A stretch of DNA of 32,071 nucleotides from Candidatus Falkowbacteria bacterium RIFOXYC2_FULL_36_12 (GCA_001778235.1 MFGJ01000001.1:133302-165372), one strand, 5' to 3'. Counted from the first letter of the stretch, positions 17,729-27,719 are shown. Notes: generated by a model not told the origin, from the letters alone. A program made the numbers and translations.

Positions 17729-19774
17729 TTATTTAATATAACTAATAATATTACTATAGTTATCTGTCCAAATTTTATATTTTTTTATTTTATTAATTTC
17801 CTCACTTGAAAGGCTTTGCTGTCCAATACTAGCCATAAAATTTACATTTTTTGTGGCAATTACCCAAACAGATTTAGATACTTTTTGGGTTTTATCTTCA
17901 TTGTTAGTTATTGGATAAATATTATATCCTTTGTTTAATCCTAAATTACCAACAACTGGTAATAAATCTAGATAAATATTTGAGATGTGAAAAATGATAA
18001 AACCATTTGACTTTATTCTTGTGTCATAAATATCAAAGGCCTCTTTTGTCAATAAATGTATAGGGATACTATCACCACTAAATGCGTCTACAACCAAAAC
18101 ATCAAATAAAATATTTTCATTTTTCGTCAGATTAAGCCTTGCATCGCCTAAAATTATATCATAATTTAGATCTACATTTTTTAAATTATAAAAATAGTTT
18201 TTTGCAATTTTTTCAACCTCTGGATTTATTTCATATATTCTAAAATAATCATTTGGATAATTGTAATTTAGCAAAGTTCCAACACCTAACCCCACCAAAC
18301 ATATTTTTCTATTTTTTACTTTATAATTATCTAATATTAAACCAACGGCTGATTCACTTGAGTAGTAAGTAGTCCCCCTATCTTGTTCATCTTGGTCTAA
18401 AAACTGTAAACCATGAACAATTGAACCATTGACTAAATAACGATATTTTCTATCAGTGTTTTCGACATAGCCCTCCTTAACAGCAAGCGTACCGTAAAAA
18501 CCTCTACTTAAATATAAACTGGTATCAAACTCTTTATATAAATCTCGACAAAATATCATAACAAAAACAAAAGGGAGAATAAGTAACAAAAAGTAAAATG
18601 GGGAAATTACTTTTTTATTATTAAAAAAAACATTTTCCTTGTAATAAAAATATAAAAGTATTATCAGAAATAAGACAAGAAACACATGGAGTTCATAGGA
18701 AATAGGTAAAATTTTAGGTAAAATAATTCCACCCGAAACACCACCGATTGCTCCACCACCGGCTAAAAACAGATAAAAATAACTTAGATTTTCTGACCCT
18801 GGACGATTATTATATAGTTCTATATGCCCAACCAGACAAAAAATGAAAAGGTAAATATTTAAAATTATTAACTGGATGTAAAGATTCAAATTGACCTTAT
18901 TTTCAAAATAAAAAAATACGGCTATTGCGGAAATGATAAATAAAATCATATAAACCAACCTATTGTAATATATTTGATATTTACTAAAAGCAATTACATA
19001 GGTCAGTAAAAAAATTAACAACGGTAACACCCACAGCAATGGCATTGGGGCAATGTTTGTTGTTATTTCATGTGTGACCGCCAACAGCATAACAGTGGTG
19101 AAAACAGGAAAAATAAACCACACTATTTTTTGTTTTAATTTTATATTTTTTATTAAAGAGACTTTTATTTTTGCTTCAGGCAAATTATAACGGTTATTTT
19201 TCGAAACATGGTAAAAAAGGTAACTATATATAAAAATAAATATTAAAAATAAAAAAGACCAAATTATGGCCTGACTATTTATATCAAAATATTTTTCAAA
19301 CAATAACGGATAACTCAATAAACCTAATATTGACCCAATATTTGAAACAGAATAAAGAAAATAAGGTGATTCTTTTTTATTTCGTGTAAAAAACAAATAT
19401 TGTACAAGTGGACTGGCAGAAGAAATTATTATAAAAGGTAAACCAATGGTTATTATCAGAATAAACAATAAAATAAATTCCGGATAAATCGACAACTTAT
19501 CCTGCCAATAAATACTCGGAATAATTGGGATTGAAAAAACCGATAAAACAAGAAGGATTGAATTTATTTTGAATTGTTTTAATATTGAATATTTTTTTAT
19601 TAAAATATGTGAATATAAATAACCTAAAAATAAAAAAAATTGAAAAAACATTAGTGAAATAACCCAAACAAAAGAAACACCGCCAAACCAAGGTAGTAAA
19701 TATTTACTGATTAATGGTTGAATAAAGAAAACTAAAAATGAACTGGTAAAAATTAGTATTATATATATAAACAT
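17729..19774 (-). CDS. Multi-TM protein with C-terminal spermidine synthase-like (Rossmann methyltransferase-fold) domain
   Basis: 681 aa; many N-terminal TM helices; ICLVGLGVGTLLNY, YEINPEVEKIA, ILGDARLNL, LVVDAFSGDSIPIHLLTKEAF. Confidence 0.88.
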   Translation of the reverse strand: MFIYIILIFTSSFLVFFIQPLISKYLLPWFGGVSFVWVISLMFFQFFLFLGYLYSHILIKKYSILKQFKINSILLVLSVFSIPIIPSIYWQDKLSIYPEFILLFILIITIGLPFIIISSASPLVQYLFFTRNKKESPYFLYSVSNIGSILGLLSYPLLFEKYFDINSQAIIWSFLFLIFIFIYSYLFYHVSKNNRYNLPEAKIKVSLIKNIKLKQKIVWFIFPVFTTVMLLAVTHEITTNIAPMPLLWVLPLLIFLLTYVIAFSKYQIYYNRLVYMILFIISAIAVFFYFENKVNLNLYIQLIILNIYLFIFCLVGHIELYNNRPGSENLSYFYLFLAGGGAIGGVSGGIILPKILPISYELHVFLVLFLIILLYFYYKENVFFNNKKVISPFYFLLLILPFVFVMIFCRDLYKEFDTSLYLSRGFYGTLAVKEGYVENTDRKYRYLVNGSIVHGLQFLDQDEQDRGTTYYSSESAVGLILDNYKVKNRKICLVGLGVGTLLNYNYPNDYFRIYEINPEVEKIAKNYFYNLKNVDLNYDIILGDARLNLTKNENILFDVLVVDAFSGDSIPIHLLTKEAFDIYDTRIKSNGFIIFHISNIYLDLLPVVGNLGLNKGYNIYPITNNEDKTQKVSKSVWVIATKNVNFMASIGQQSLSSEEINKIKKYKIWTDNYSNIISYIK

Positions 19775-19892
19775 ATTGACTTGGTAATTATATCATAATC
19801 AATTTTCAAGATATATTTTGAAGCACTTTGAATGTTGACTTTTCTGTGAATTTTGTTATAATCATCCCAGTAGTTTATCAAAATAATATTTT

Positions 19893-19965
<73 letters not shown>

Positions 19966-19968
<3 letters not shown>

Positions 19969-20001
19969 ACCTTCGCTCTTACTTCGTAGAGCTTCGGTTG
20001 G
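19966..20001. repeat. 36-bp hairpin repeat, copy 1
   Basis: CCAACCTTCGCTCTTACTTCGTAGAGCTTCGGTTGG; its first three bases are the tRNA-Gly CCA. Confidence 0.9.
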
Positions 20002-20037
20002 CAGGATTATTTTCAATAAACAATACATTTTATTCAG

Positions 20038-20125
20038 GGGCGAGTGGCGGAATTGGTAGACGCGCTGGACTTAAAATCCAGTGACTGAATAAGTCGTGCG
20101 GGTTCAATTCCCGCCTTGCCCACCA
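20038..20125 (+). tRNA. tRNA-Leu(TAA), copy 3
   Basis: Class II; anticodon arm CTGGA-CTTAAAA-TCCAG; acceptor GGGCGAG/CTTGCCC; CCA encoded. Confidence 0.94.
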
Positions 20126-20158
20126 ACCTTCGCTCTTACTTCGTAGAGCTTCGGTTGG
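20123..20158. repeat. 36-bp hairpin repeat, copy 2
   Basis: Identical to 19966-20001; starts at the tRNA-Leu CCA. Confidence 0.9.
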
Positions 20159-20161
20159 CAA

Positions 20162-20332
20162 GCCAGCTAATTCTATTGTAAAGTTCGGCTGGCAGGCCAG
20201 CTAATTCTATTGTAAAGTTCGGCTGGCAGGCCAGCTAATTCTGTTGTAAAGTTCGGCTGGCAGGCCAGCTAATTCTGTCGTAGAGCTTCGGCTGGCAGGC
20301 CAGCTAATTCTGTTGTAAAATTCGGCTGGCAG
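20162..20332. repeat. 34/35-bp tandem hairpin array, five units
   Basis: Units start at 20162, 20196, 20230, 20264 and 20299; consensus GCCAGCTAATTCTRTTGTAAAGTTCGGCTGGCAG with GCCAGC/GCTGGC stems. Confidence 0.93.
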
Positions 20333-20415
20333 GCCAAAATTAAAGATTTGTCCGAGATAATAATTTTGGGAAAACAAAAGCACTGAAATTAATTCAGTGT
20401 TTTTGTTTATGACTA

Positions 20416-21543
20416 TTATTGTTTAATCGGCATTATAATATAAAGATAACTTTTATCATCCTTTGGACGAATAAGGCAGGGAATATTATTATCAATTAAA
20501 CTAATTTCCACTTCAGAGGCATCAACACTATTCAACCCGTCTAGAATAAAACGATAATTTAAGGTTGTATTATTTTTTTCACCGGTCATAACTGACTCAA
20601 CCTCTGAAACACTTTCACCAACCTGAATATTGTTGGAAGAAATAACAATACTATTATTGGCTGGTAAAAATTCTAAATTTATATCAAAAATCCCAATCTT
20701 TGAGAAAAGTGCTGTGGTTTTTATAACTTTGACAAGCTCTGAAGTGCTGACAATGGCATTGGTCTTTGATTCAACAGGGATAATTTGTTTATAATCAGGA
20801 TAATTGCCCTCAACTAAACGAGAAATTATCTCAATACCATTGATAGAAAACAATATCTGGTTTTCTGAAAGGTAAATATCCATTGTTTCGGCTGATTCAG
20901 CCCCATCTTTTATCAGGCCCAATATTCTTAATACTTCTTGAAGCGTTTTGACTGGCGCAATTACAGCTTTTTGCTCGCCATTACTCTCGATCTTCAATGT
21001 TTTTTCGGCTAAACGATAACTATCAGTACCAACAAGAGTTAAATTCCCAGGCTGTCCATTGAAATTCATAAAAACGCCACTTATTTCTGGCCTGGTTTCA
21101 TTATTTGACACAGAAAATATGACTTGTGAAATAGCATTTTTCAAATCTTTAATATTTATCTTGATTGGGTTATTTTTTTCAATTTCTGGAATCACAGGAA
21201 AATCCTCTGAAACAATGCCTTTTATTCTAGTATTATTATTTTTGCATTTTATATTAAGAAAATCATCTTTTAGTAATTCGATGTCAACATTATCATTTGG
21301 CAATAAACTAACATAATCTGCTAATAATTTTGAATCAACTGTAAATACACCTTCTTGATCAATTTTTCCTCGAACAACAGCACTTATACCTATTTCAAGG
21401 TTGGTGGTAGATAATTTTAAGGTTTCATTTTTTGCTTCAAGTAATATATTATTCAAAATTGGTAAATTAACATTTTTATTGGCTAAATGTCCTGTAACCA
21501 TCAAACCTTGGTTTAGGTTTTCTTTCGTGCATGTAACTTTCAT
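20416..21543 (-). CDS. dnaN: DNA polymerase III beta subunit (sliding clamp)
   Basis: 375 aa; MKVTCTKENLNQGLMVTGHLANKNVNLPILNNILLEA..., C-terminal YLYIIMPIKQ. Confidence 0.96.
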   Translation of the reverse strand: MKVTCTKENLNQGLMVTGHLANKNVNLPILNNILLEAKNETLKLSTTNLEIGISAVVRGKIDQEGVFTVDSKLLADYVSLLPNDNVDIELLKDDFLNIKCKNNNTRIKGIVSEDFPVIPEIEKNNPIKINIKDLKNAISQVIFSVSNNETRPEISGVFMNFNGQPGNLTLVGTDSYRLAEKTLKIESNGEQKAVIAPVKTLQEVLRILGLIKDGAESAETMDIYLSENQILFSINGIEIISRLVEGNYPDYKQIIPVESKTNAIVSTSELVKVIKTTALFSKIGIFDINLEFLPANNSIVISSNNIQVGESVSEVESVMTGEKNNTTLNYRFILDGLNSVDASEVEISLIDNNIPCLIRPKDDKSYLYIIMPIKQ

Positions 21544-21869
21544 ATTAAAAGATTTAAATTAATAGTAGAGTATGTTTGAATTTTTTATTTAATTAGATGT
21601 TTTATATTATATTGATTTATATATATATAATAAATAATCGTAATAATAAGGCTGTGAATATCTGGGATAAGTCAATTTATAATTATAAATAAGCAAAATA
21701 CTTTTTCACAGATCTGGTGATAAAGATATGAATATCCAGTTGATAGAAGTGTTGATAAGTACAAAAAACGATAGAGGGGGTACTTTATACACTTTTGACT
21801 GTTGTTTATTAACAAATTTGTAAACCTTTAATTAACATTTTGTAAACAGATATTAACAATGTATTAACA
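21544..21869. other. Candidate replication origin (dnaN-dnaA intergenic)
   Basis: AT-rich tract (21541-21650), degenerate DnaA-box-like TGTTGATAA and TGGTGATAA, and ATTAACA / TTTGTAAAC direct repeats at 21808-21869. Confidence 0.45.
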
Positions 21870-23276
21870 GGTATAAATCTTATCTTTTAATAGATTAATT
21901 TCTTGACGAAGTTTTTCATCCTTTTCCATATTATTGGAAATTTTACTATAAGCATGCATGGCAGTAGTGTGGTCTCGACCACCAATTTCTGAACCAATGG
22001 TGGGATAAGAAAAACCAAGTTCTTCTCGCATCAAATACATAATAATCTGGCGAGGAAAAGCAAATCTTTTTTCTCGGCTTTTGCCTAAAACATCGGCTGA
22101 AGAAATTTCGTAAAATTGAGTTATTGTTTCTAATAATTTTGTAACACTGACGGTATCACTTTTTCGACTAGAAGAAGAAATTGAAAAAAGTATGCTTTTT
22201 ACATTTTCGATTGTTGGATCTATGTTATTGAGTTGGTAATAAGCAATAATTTTATTTAAGGCACCTTCAAGCTCTCGGACATTATTTTGGATATTCATGG
22301 TAATAAATTGGATAATTTCTTTTTCTAACGGAAAATTTTTGTCCTTGGTTTTTGCTTCTAAAATAGCCATGCGTGTTTCAAGGTCTGGTTGAGAGATGTC
22401 GGCGATCATGCCCCATTCAAAACGAGACAATAATCGATCTTCAAGTGTTGCGATGGCTTTTGGTGGGCGATCAGAAGTTATAACTACTTGTTTATTGTTT
22501 TGGTGTAAATCATTAAATGTATGAAAAAAAGCATCTTGAGTACCTTCTTTACCTGTTAAAAATTGAATATCATCAATTAGAAGAACATCAGCTGAACGAT
22601 AAGTGGAGGTAAATCTAGCTGGTTTACCACTTTGGATCGCACTTATAAATTCGTTGGTAAATTGTTCACAGGTGACATAGAGAACTTTTTTGGAAGGGTC
22701 TTTGTCAATAATGACATTGCCAATGGCTTGCATTAAATGGGTTTTTCCCAAACCAACACCACCATAAATAAATAAAGGATTGTAGGTTACTCCTGGGGCA
22801 TTGGAGACTGCTTTGGCAGCAGCGGTTGCCAGTTCATTATTTTTACCAACAATATAGGTATCAAAAGTGTATTTTCGATTAATACTGTAATTTGCGCCAG
22901 TGGTTTCTGGGGTATTTGAAGAATTATAAAAAACTGATTGAGGAGGTGTGCTAGAAGTAAGAATAGGTTTTCCTACAGGAGTGTTTTTTTCCTCTTCTTT
23001 TTCTGTTTTGTAATCTTTTAAGCTTTGAACTTTGTAAATAATTTCTTTTATCCGAATTTCTGATGATTTGCTTTGGATAATTTTGTATATTTGAGAATGA
23101 TATTTTTGTTTCAGCCAAGCTTGGGAAAAGGTGTTTGGAACACCGATGGTTACCCGACCTTCACTATGGTTGATGATAAAGGTATTTTTCAGCCAGGTAG
23201 TAAAACTGGCTTTACTAAGACTAAGTTCAAGTTCGGCAAGGACTGCTTGCCAAAGTTGTTTATTTTTATCATCCAT
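21864..23276 (-). CDS. dnaA: Chromosomal replication initiator DnaA
   Basis: 470 aa; YNPLFIYGGVGLGKTHLMQAIGN, VLLIDDIQFLTGKEGTQDAFFHTFN, GGRDHTTAMHAYSKI. Confidence 0.98.
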   Translation of the reverse strand: MDDKNKQLWQAVLAELELSLSKASFTTWLKNTFIINHSEGRVTIGVPNTFSQAWLKQKYHSQIYKIIQSKSSEIRIKEIIYKVQSLKDYKTEKEEEKNTPVGKPILTSSTPPQSVFYNSSNTPETTGANYSINRKYTFDTYIVGKNNELATAAAKAVSNAPGVTYNPLFIYGGVGLGKTHLMQAIGNVIIDKDPSKKVLYVTCEQFTNEFISAIQSGKPARFTSTYRSADVLLIDDIQFLTGKEGTQDAFFHTFNDLHQNNKQVVITSDRPPKAIATLEDRLLSRFEWGMIADISQPDLETRMAILEAKTKDKNFPLEKEIIQFITMNIQNNVRELEGALNKIIAYYQLNNIDPTIENVKSILFSISSSSRKSDTVSVTKLLETITQFYEISSADVLGKSREKRFAFPRQIIMYLMREELGFSYPTIGSEIGGRDHTTAMHAYSKISNNMEKDEKLRQEINLLKDKIYTC

Positions 23277-23782
23277 AGATGTATGTATTAATTTGTATTT
23301 TATTTTGTTTTTTATCTTTGTTTATCTTAGCATAGATTGATGTGGGGATAAAATGTGACTACTATACTAGAAAGTGTTTAAGTTGTTAATAACATGTTAG
23401 TAAGTTTTGAGTGGTTCAATTTTATCTTAGTAAAAAATAAAATGCAAATTGTTTTATAAGTGAGTAAAGACAAATTTGACCAGTATCCTGCTTTGATTGT
23501 GAGTTGAGGATAAAAGAGTTGTCTGGATTGTGGAAAAAAATAATGCAGGTGAGAACTTAGATTAATGATTGGAGATTAAAAAGATAAACAGGTTGATCCT
23601 GGGAATTTTAGATGATTTTAAAACATCTCAATATTATGAGATGTGTTTCTTGATCGAGAATTGTTGAAAACCCATAGCGCGCATTGTGATTGGCATTTCA
23701 AGTTTGAGATAAATAAAGGCAAGTGAAAAAGAAATTAGGAAGATAAAAAAAATAAAAAAATAGTGGAATTTATTCACTATCT

Positions 23783-24496
23783 TTATTCATCGGGGTCAAA
23801 AGCTGATGTGCCGATGAATTTATCCCCTTTTAAACCCCACCATTTGCCAATATCCATCCAACTGACGGCTAGGTAAATTTTGACCATGCCAGGATAAATA
23901 TATGATTCAGGATGAGTGGTTGTTTTAAGTACTGAAAGAAAGAGATTATCAAGGTTTGTTAGCTTTTGTTCAATATAGGTAAGATTGTAACCAGCGATGC
24001 GTAGAGTATACAAACAGCTTTCTAGCAAATCTCTAGTTGCAACTGCTTGGGCAAATGCAAGGTCAATTTTTTTATTATCTTTTTCTTTGGATACAGGATT
24101 ATTAGAAAAGGTATGGATGTTTTCCAAAAAAATGAAGGTTGCGTCAATTACTCTACACATTTCACGATCAATCAATACCCAATAACCTTGATTGAAATTG
24201 GAAAGTATTTGTTTCAGTCTATATGCTAGGGTGTTTTCTAGAGAAGGACAACGAGCCAGTTTAGCTTTTTCTTGTTGGTCTGTTGGTAACCAAAGTCTTC
24301 CAAGTAGGCCAATTGAAGCGATACGATCAAGCATATTTGGAGACAGTGCTAGGGTTTTAGCTTCTCTTCTAAGCCAGTCATGGCAAGATCTTTGTTCAAG
24401 AATATCATCTGGTAGAGGTAGTGGAGTGGCTAATAGTTGTTTTGTTTGGTCCATCAGATTTTTAAAAAGCTGGTCAATTTTTTCGGGTTCTGCCAT
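23783..24496 (-). CDS. Hypothetical protein (237 aa)
   Basis: Start reassigned from 24577 to ATG 24496 (AAGGAGtattggccATG; MAEPEKIDQLFKNLMDQTKQ). No family recognised. Confidence 0.75.
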   Translation of the reverse strand: MAEPEKIDQLFKNLMDQTKQLLATPLPLPDDILEQRSCHDWLRREAKTLALSPNMLDRIASIGLLGRLWLPTDQQEKAKLARCPSLENTLAYRLKQILSNFNQGYWVLIDREMCRVIDATFIFLENIHTFSNNPVSKEKDNKKIDLAFAQAVATRDLLESCLYTLRIAGYNLTYIEQKLTNLDNLFLSVLKTTTHPESYIYPGMVKIYLAVSWMDIGKWWGLKGDKFIGTSAFDPDE

Positions 24497-24589
24497 GGCC
24501 AATACTCCTTGGTGTGTTGGCACGGGTAAATTGGTTAAGTTAAAAATAAGTTTACTATAAATGCGTAAAAATGTCAAGACTGGTATTGC

Positions 24590-24618
24590 TTGACAAGTTG
24601 GATAAGTTACCGTATGAT
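24590..24618 (+). promoter_or_regulatory. Promoter of the rpmH operon
   Basis: TTGACA (24590-24595), 17-bp spacer, TATGAT (24613-24618). Confidence 0.65.
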
Positions 24619-24702
24619 AAGTCTATTCATTTTATTGTAAATTAACTAGCATTCTTATTTTATTAAAATGATCATGTTAGTTATTCGAATATAAGATTAA
24701 AT

Positions 24703-24849
24703 ATGCCAAAAAGAACATTTCAGCCAAATACCAGAAAAAAAGCTAAGAAACATGGTTTTCGTAAAAGAATGGCAACAAAAGACGGTAGAGCTGTATTAAA
24801 AAGACGACGAACAAAAGGAAGAGCTAGTTTGAGTAGCTCTGGAAGATAA
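24703..24849 (+). CDS. rpmH: 50S ribosomal protein L34
   Basis: 48 aa, absent from the ORF track: [48 protein letters not shown]. Confidence 0.97.
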   Translation: MPKRTFQPNTRKKAKKHGFRKRMATKDGRAVLKRRRTKGRASLSSSGR

Positions 24850-24855
24850 AAAAGA

Positions 24856-24882
24856 GCGCCCGTTTGAAGGGTGTTTTTTTAT
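24856..24882 (+). terminator. Rho-independent terminator after rpmH
   Basis: CGCCC-GTTTGAA-GGGTG-TTTTTTT. Confidence 0.6.
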
Positions 24883-24918
24883 TGAGAAATTTTTTAATAT
24901 TAGGTATGATAGGAATAT

Positions 24919-25275
24919 ATGTTAGCAAAAGAAAATCGTATAACTAGCAAAAAAGAATTTGATAGTTTTTTTGGGCGGGATTTTAGGAAATCCGGAGGGT
25001 TTTCGGCTTCAAGTAAAGCTATGGTGGTAAAAGCGATTGTAACTGACGATAAGGATTGTCGGGTTGGTTTTATTATAAATACAAAAATTGATAAAAAAGC
25101 GGTTGTGCGGAATAAAATAAAGAGGCAGTTTCGCGACATTATGAAAAACAGACTTAAACTTCTGAAGAAAAAAGTTTATTTGTTATTTGTGGTGATGCCG
25201 GCGATAAAAAATTTGGAGTTTGCTCAAATAGAAAAGGAAGTAGATGGTTTGTTGAAAAGAATGCGTTTATTATGA
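24919..25275 (+). CDS. rnpA: Ribonuclease P protein component
   Basis: 118 aa; LAKENRITSKKEFDSFF..., VRNKIKRQFRDIMKNRLKLL. Confidence 0.93.
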   Translation: MLAKENRITSKKEFDSFFGRDFRKSGGFSASSKAMVVKAIVTDDKDCRVGFIINTKIDKKAVVRNKIKRQFRDIMKNRLKLLKKKVYLLFVVMPAIKNLEFAQIEKEVDGLLKRMRLL

Positions 25276-25538
25276 AGAAACTTTTTAGGTTTATAGGTAA
25301 TTTCCCCAGAAATGTTGTATTGAAAATGATAAGATTTTATCAGAAGACTTTGTCACCTGATCATGGGCTTCTGAAATATAAGCATCCATTTGGTTGTTGT
25401 AAATATTTTCCGACATGTTCAGAGTATGGCTATCAAGCAATAGAAAAATATGGGTTGATAAAGGGAGGCTTAAAAGCTGGTTGGAGAATAATTCGATGTA
25501 ATCCTTGGTCAAAGGGCGGGATTGACAAAGTTGATTAA
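25272..25538 (+). CDS. yidD: Membrane protein insertion efficiency factor YidD
   Basis: 88 aa; MIRFYQKTLSPDH...CCKYFPTCSEYGYQAIEKYGLIKGGLKAGWRIIRCNPWSKGGID. Confidence 0.95.
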   Translation: MKKLFRFIGNFPRNVVLKMIRFYQKTLSPDHGLLKYKHPFGCCKYFPTCSEYGYQAIEKYGLIKGGLKAGWRIIRCNPWSKGGIDKVD

Positions 25539-25563
25539 TCTAAGTATAATAAGATATATTTAA

Positions 25564-26088
25564 TTGAAGAATTTTCATATGCAAAAGCTAGATAAATTTG
25601 AAAGAAAAGATAATCCTCCTAAATTGGAAGTTGTAAAAAGTTTAGATCAGCAAGCGCAGGAAGCTGTGGGGATGAGTTTTGATGCGATGGCACAGTATGC
25701 GGCAAAATTAGTTGAAAGAATGAAAAAAGGAGAAAAATTGAGTTATGAAGATATGTCAGCTCATGAAGCTCGGCTGATGAGACGGTTACTGAAAAATGAA
25801 GGAGCTCCGATTACAGGTGATTTGGCAAATGTTGTTCAGATGATTGAAAATTCAGAAAGACAATATTTAAATGATCTTCGTGATACAGCTGAAGGTGCGA
25901 AAATTGTTGATTTACAAACTGAAAGAACAAAAATAATGAAAATACCTGACCGCGAACAAAAGGTAATTGCTGATGATGACTGGGCTGAAAGAGCAAAACA
26001 GTCAGTTTTTGCTCCAGAAAAGCCGGTAGCGACAACAAAGACAGGACTTGTGAGTAAAATAGGAAAATGGTTTGGTCGGGGTAAATAA
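25564..26088 (+). CDS. Hypothetical charged protein (174 aa)
   Basis: MKNFHMQKLDKFERKDNPPKLEVVKSLDQ...; continuous with the rnpA-yidD operon. Confidence 0.75.
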   Translation: MKNFHMQKLDKFERKDNPPKLEVVKSLDQQAQEAVGMSFDAMAQYAAKLVERMKKGEKLSYEDMSAHEARLMRRLLKNEGAPITGDLANVVQMIENSERQYLNDLRDTAEGAKIVDLQTERTKIMKIPDREQKVIADDDWAERAKQSVFAPEKPVATTKTGLVSKIGKWFGRGK

Positions 26089-26106
26089 ATAATGTAATAA
26101 ATCGCT

Positions 26107-27441
26107 ATGGAACCAAGAGGAGAGGGGGGACTAGTGAAGTCCATTGACAAATCGAGGCAAGGTGATCCGATAAAAGAAATAGAGGCCTTCAAGAATCTTT
26201 GGACTGGAAAAAGAAATAGCGGTGAGTTTGGAGAACTGCCGTCTTTTCGTGTTTTTAGAGAGATAGAGTTGATTGAAAAAATGATTTCTGAAAAGGTGTC
26301 ATGGTTAGAAATTTTTCAGGAAATAAAACAGATTGCAAAAGTAAAATCTGCTCAAGGAATTTTTGAGGCGATTAATAACTTGGCAAAACAAGAAAAGGCT
26401 AGAGTGAAAATCGGATTATTTAATGTAAAGTACAAGAGTGTTTGGCAGAAGTGGTTGGAAGAGAGAGGTGATAGTTCTTTTGTTGATTTTCCTCCATTGA
26501 CAACTCAAAGAAATTTGGATGAATTGGAAAGATTGGTAAAAGATGAAGCTGATAATGAAAGAGTTGTGTCAGTGTATAAGAGAATTGTGGGACTGGAAGA
26601 GCCAAAGACAAAGAGAGATTTGATGCCGATTCTGAAAAATATTTTGTTTGAAGCAGGATATCAGATTTCAGATGGAGAAATTGGAATTGCTACAAAAAGG
26701 GGTCAGAGTTTACAAAGAGAATTGCCAAACTTGAAGATTAGGGACGCGCATTTTTTCCGATTGTATGCTTCTGATTTGAAAAAGTTGATTGATAGAAGAG
26801 CGAATGTAAAAGAAATTAATTCTTTTTTGGAAAGCGTGAATGGGACGGATCAATTTAAATTGGAATTGGAAAAAACAGCGGCTGAAAATGTGATAAAATC
26901 GGTGAGAGATTTGGAGGATTTAAATGAAGCTCTAGAATATATCATTGAAATTTTAGGTACTATTTCAACAAATAATGGGAGTTTATCTTTGGTGAATGAT
27001 GTTGTTCTGACTCAAATGGTTAATCATTTAGAAGCTTTGAGAGTTTGTGAAACAATCAATGATGCAGAGAGAATTCTTCGAGCGATCACAAGAACTTTTG
27101 GAATCAAAAAAAGAGCTAGGGAGCTAGTAACTGTTAAATTGATGAATGAAAGACGGTTGGCTCAAGTCAGAGATTTGCAGGATGTGAAAAAGGTTGTTCG
27201 ACAAATTGGGTATTTTCATGGAAGTCAGCATGATTATACTGCAGAGGAAATAATTCAGTTGATTGAAGAATTGGAAACATATTTAATGATTGATGAAAGC
27301 AAAAAACATGATCATGCTTTCTTGACAGTGCAAAGGAGAATGGCGGGTGGGGTGTTGGCACGGTTTACTGGAAAGTATGGTCTCAATAAAATAATAGAAA
27401 GATTATTCAATAATGAATTTTTAAGTAGAATTAATAGGTAA
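26107..27441 (+). CDS. Hypothetical alpha-helical protein (444 aa)
   Basis: Long charged helical ORF, terminator immediately after; no family recognised. Confidence 0.8.
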   Translation: MEPRGEGGLVKSIDKSRQGDPIKEIEAFKNLWTGKRNSGEFGELPSFRVFREIELIEKMISEKVSWLEIFQEIKQIAKVKSAQGIFEAINNLAKQEKARVKIGLFNVKYKSVWQKWLEERGDSSFVDFPPLTTQRNLDELERLVKDEADNERVVSVYKRIVGLEEPKTKRDLMPILKNILFEAGYQISDGEIGIATKRGQSLQRELPNLKIRDAHFFRLYASDLKKLIDRRANVKEINSFLESVNGTDQFKLELEKTAAENVIKSVRDLEDLNEALEYIIEILGTISTNNGSLSLVNDVVLTQMVNHLEALRVCETINDAERILRAITRTFGIKKRARELVTVKLMNERRLAQVRDLQDVKKVVRQIGYFHGSQHDYTAEEIIQLIEELETYLMIDESKKHDHAFLTVQRRMAGGVLARFTGKYGLNKIIERLFNNEFLSRINR

Positions 27442-27450
27442 GATAGTGTA

Positions 27451-27478
27451 GATCCGAAATATTTTTTCGGATTTTTTT
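27451..27478 (+). terminator. Rho-independent terminator
   Basis: ATCCGAAA-TATT-TTTTCGGAT-TTTTTT. Confidence 0.8.
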
Positions 27479-27582
27479 ATTGGTCTAAAAAATTACCAGC
27501 GAATAGCTGGTGTGTGGGTTTAAAGGCGAAGCCGTTGAAAGTAGTCGTTATCAGTGTAATTTAAATGTAAGTTGTTGATGTT

Positions 27583-27719
27583 GCTAGAGCAAGCCCTTTT
27601 TGACAGCCTGCCTGAAATCCTTAGAGTGTCTCGACTGCACGATGAAGTCGGGTAAGATGCGTTAGATGTTATTGTTGTTTATATATTGAAATTTGTCACT
27701 CTGAACTTGTTTCAGAGTC
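27583..27719. repeat. About 135-bp direct repeat, copy 1
   Basis: gctagagcaagcccttttt...gtctcgactgcacgatgaagtcgg...tttgtcactctgaacttgtttcagagt; matches 28153-28287. Confidence 0.85.

Noticed and set aside
20162-20332. Possible CRISPR array
   Set aside because: Units are contiguous and nearly identical with no unique spacers; no cas genes nearby.
23340-23780. oriC in the region upstream of dnaA
   Set aside because: Only TGTGGGGATAA-like imperfect boxes seen; no repeat clustering as strong as at the dnaA-dnaN junction. Not excluded without a skew analysis.
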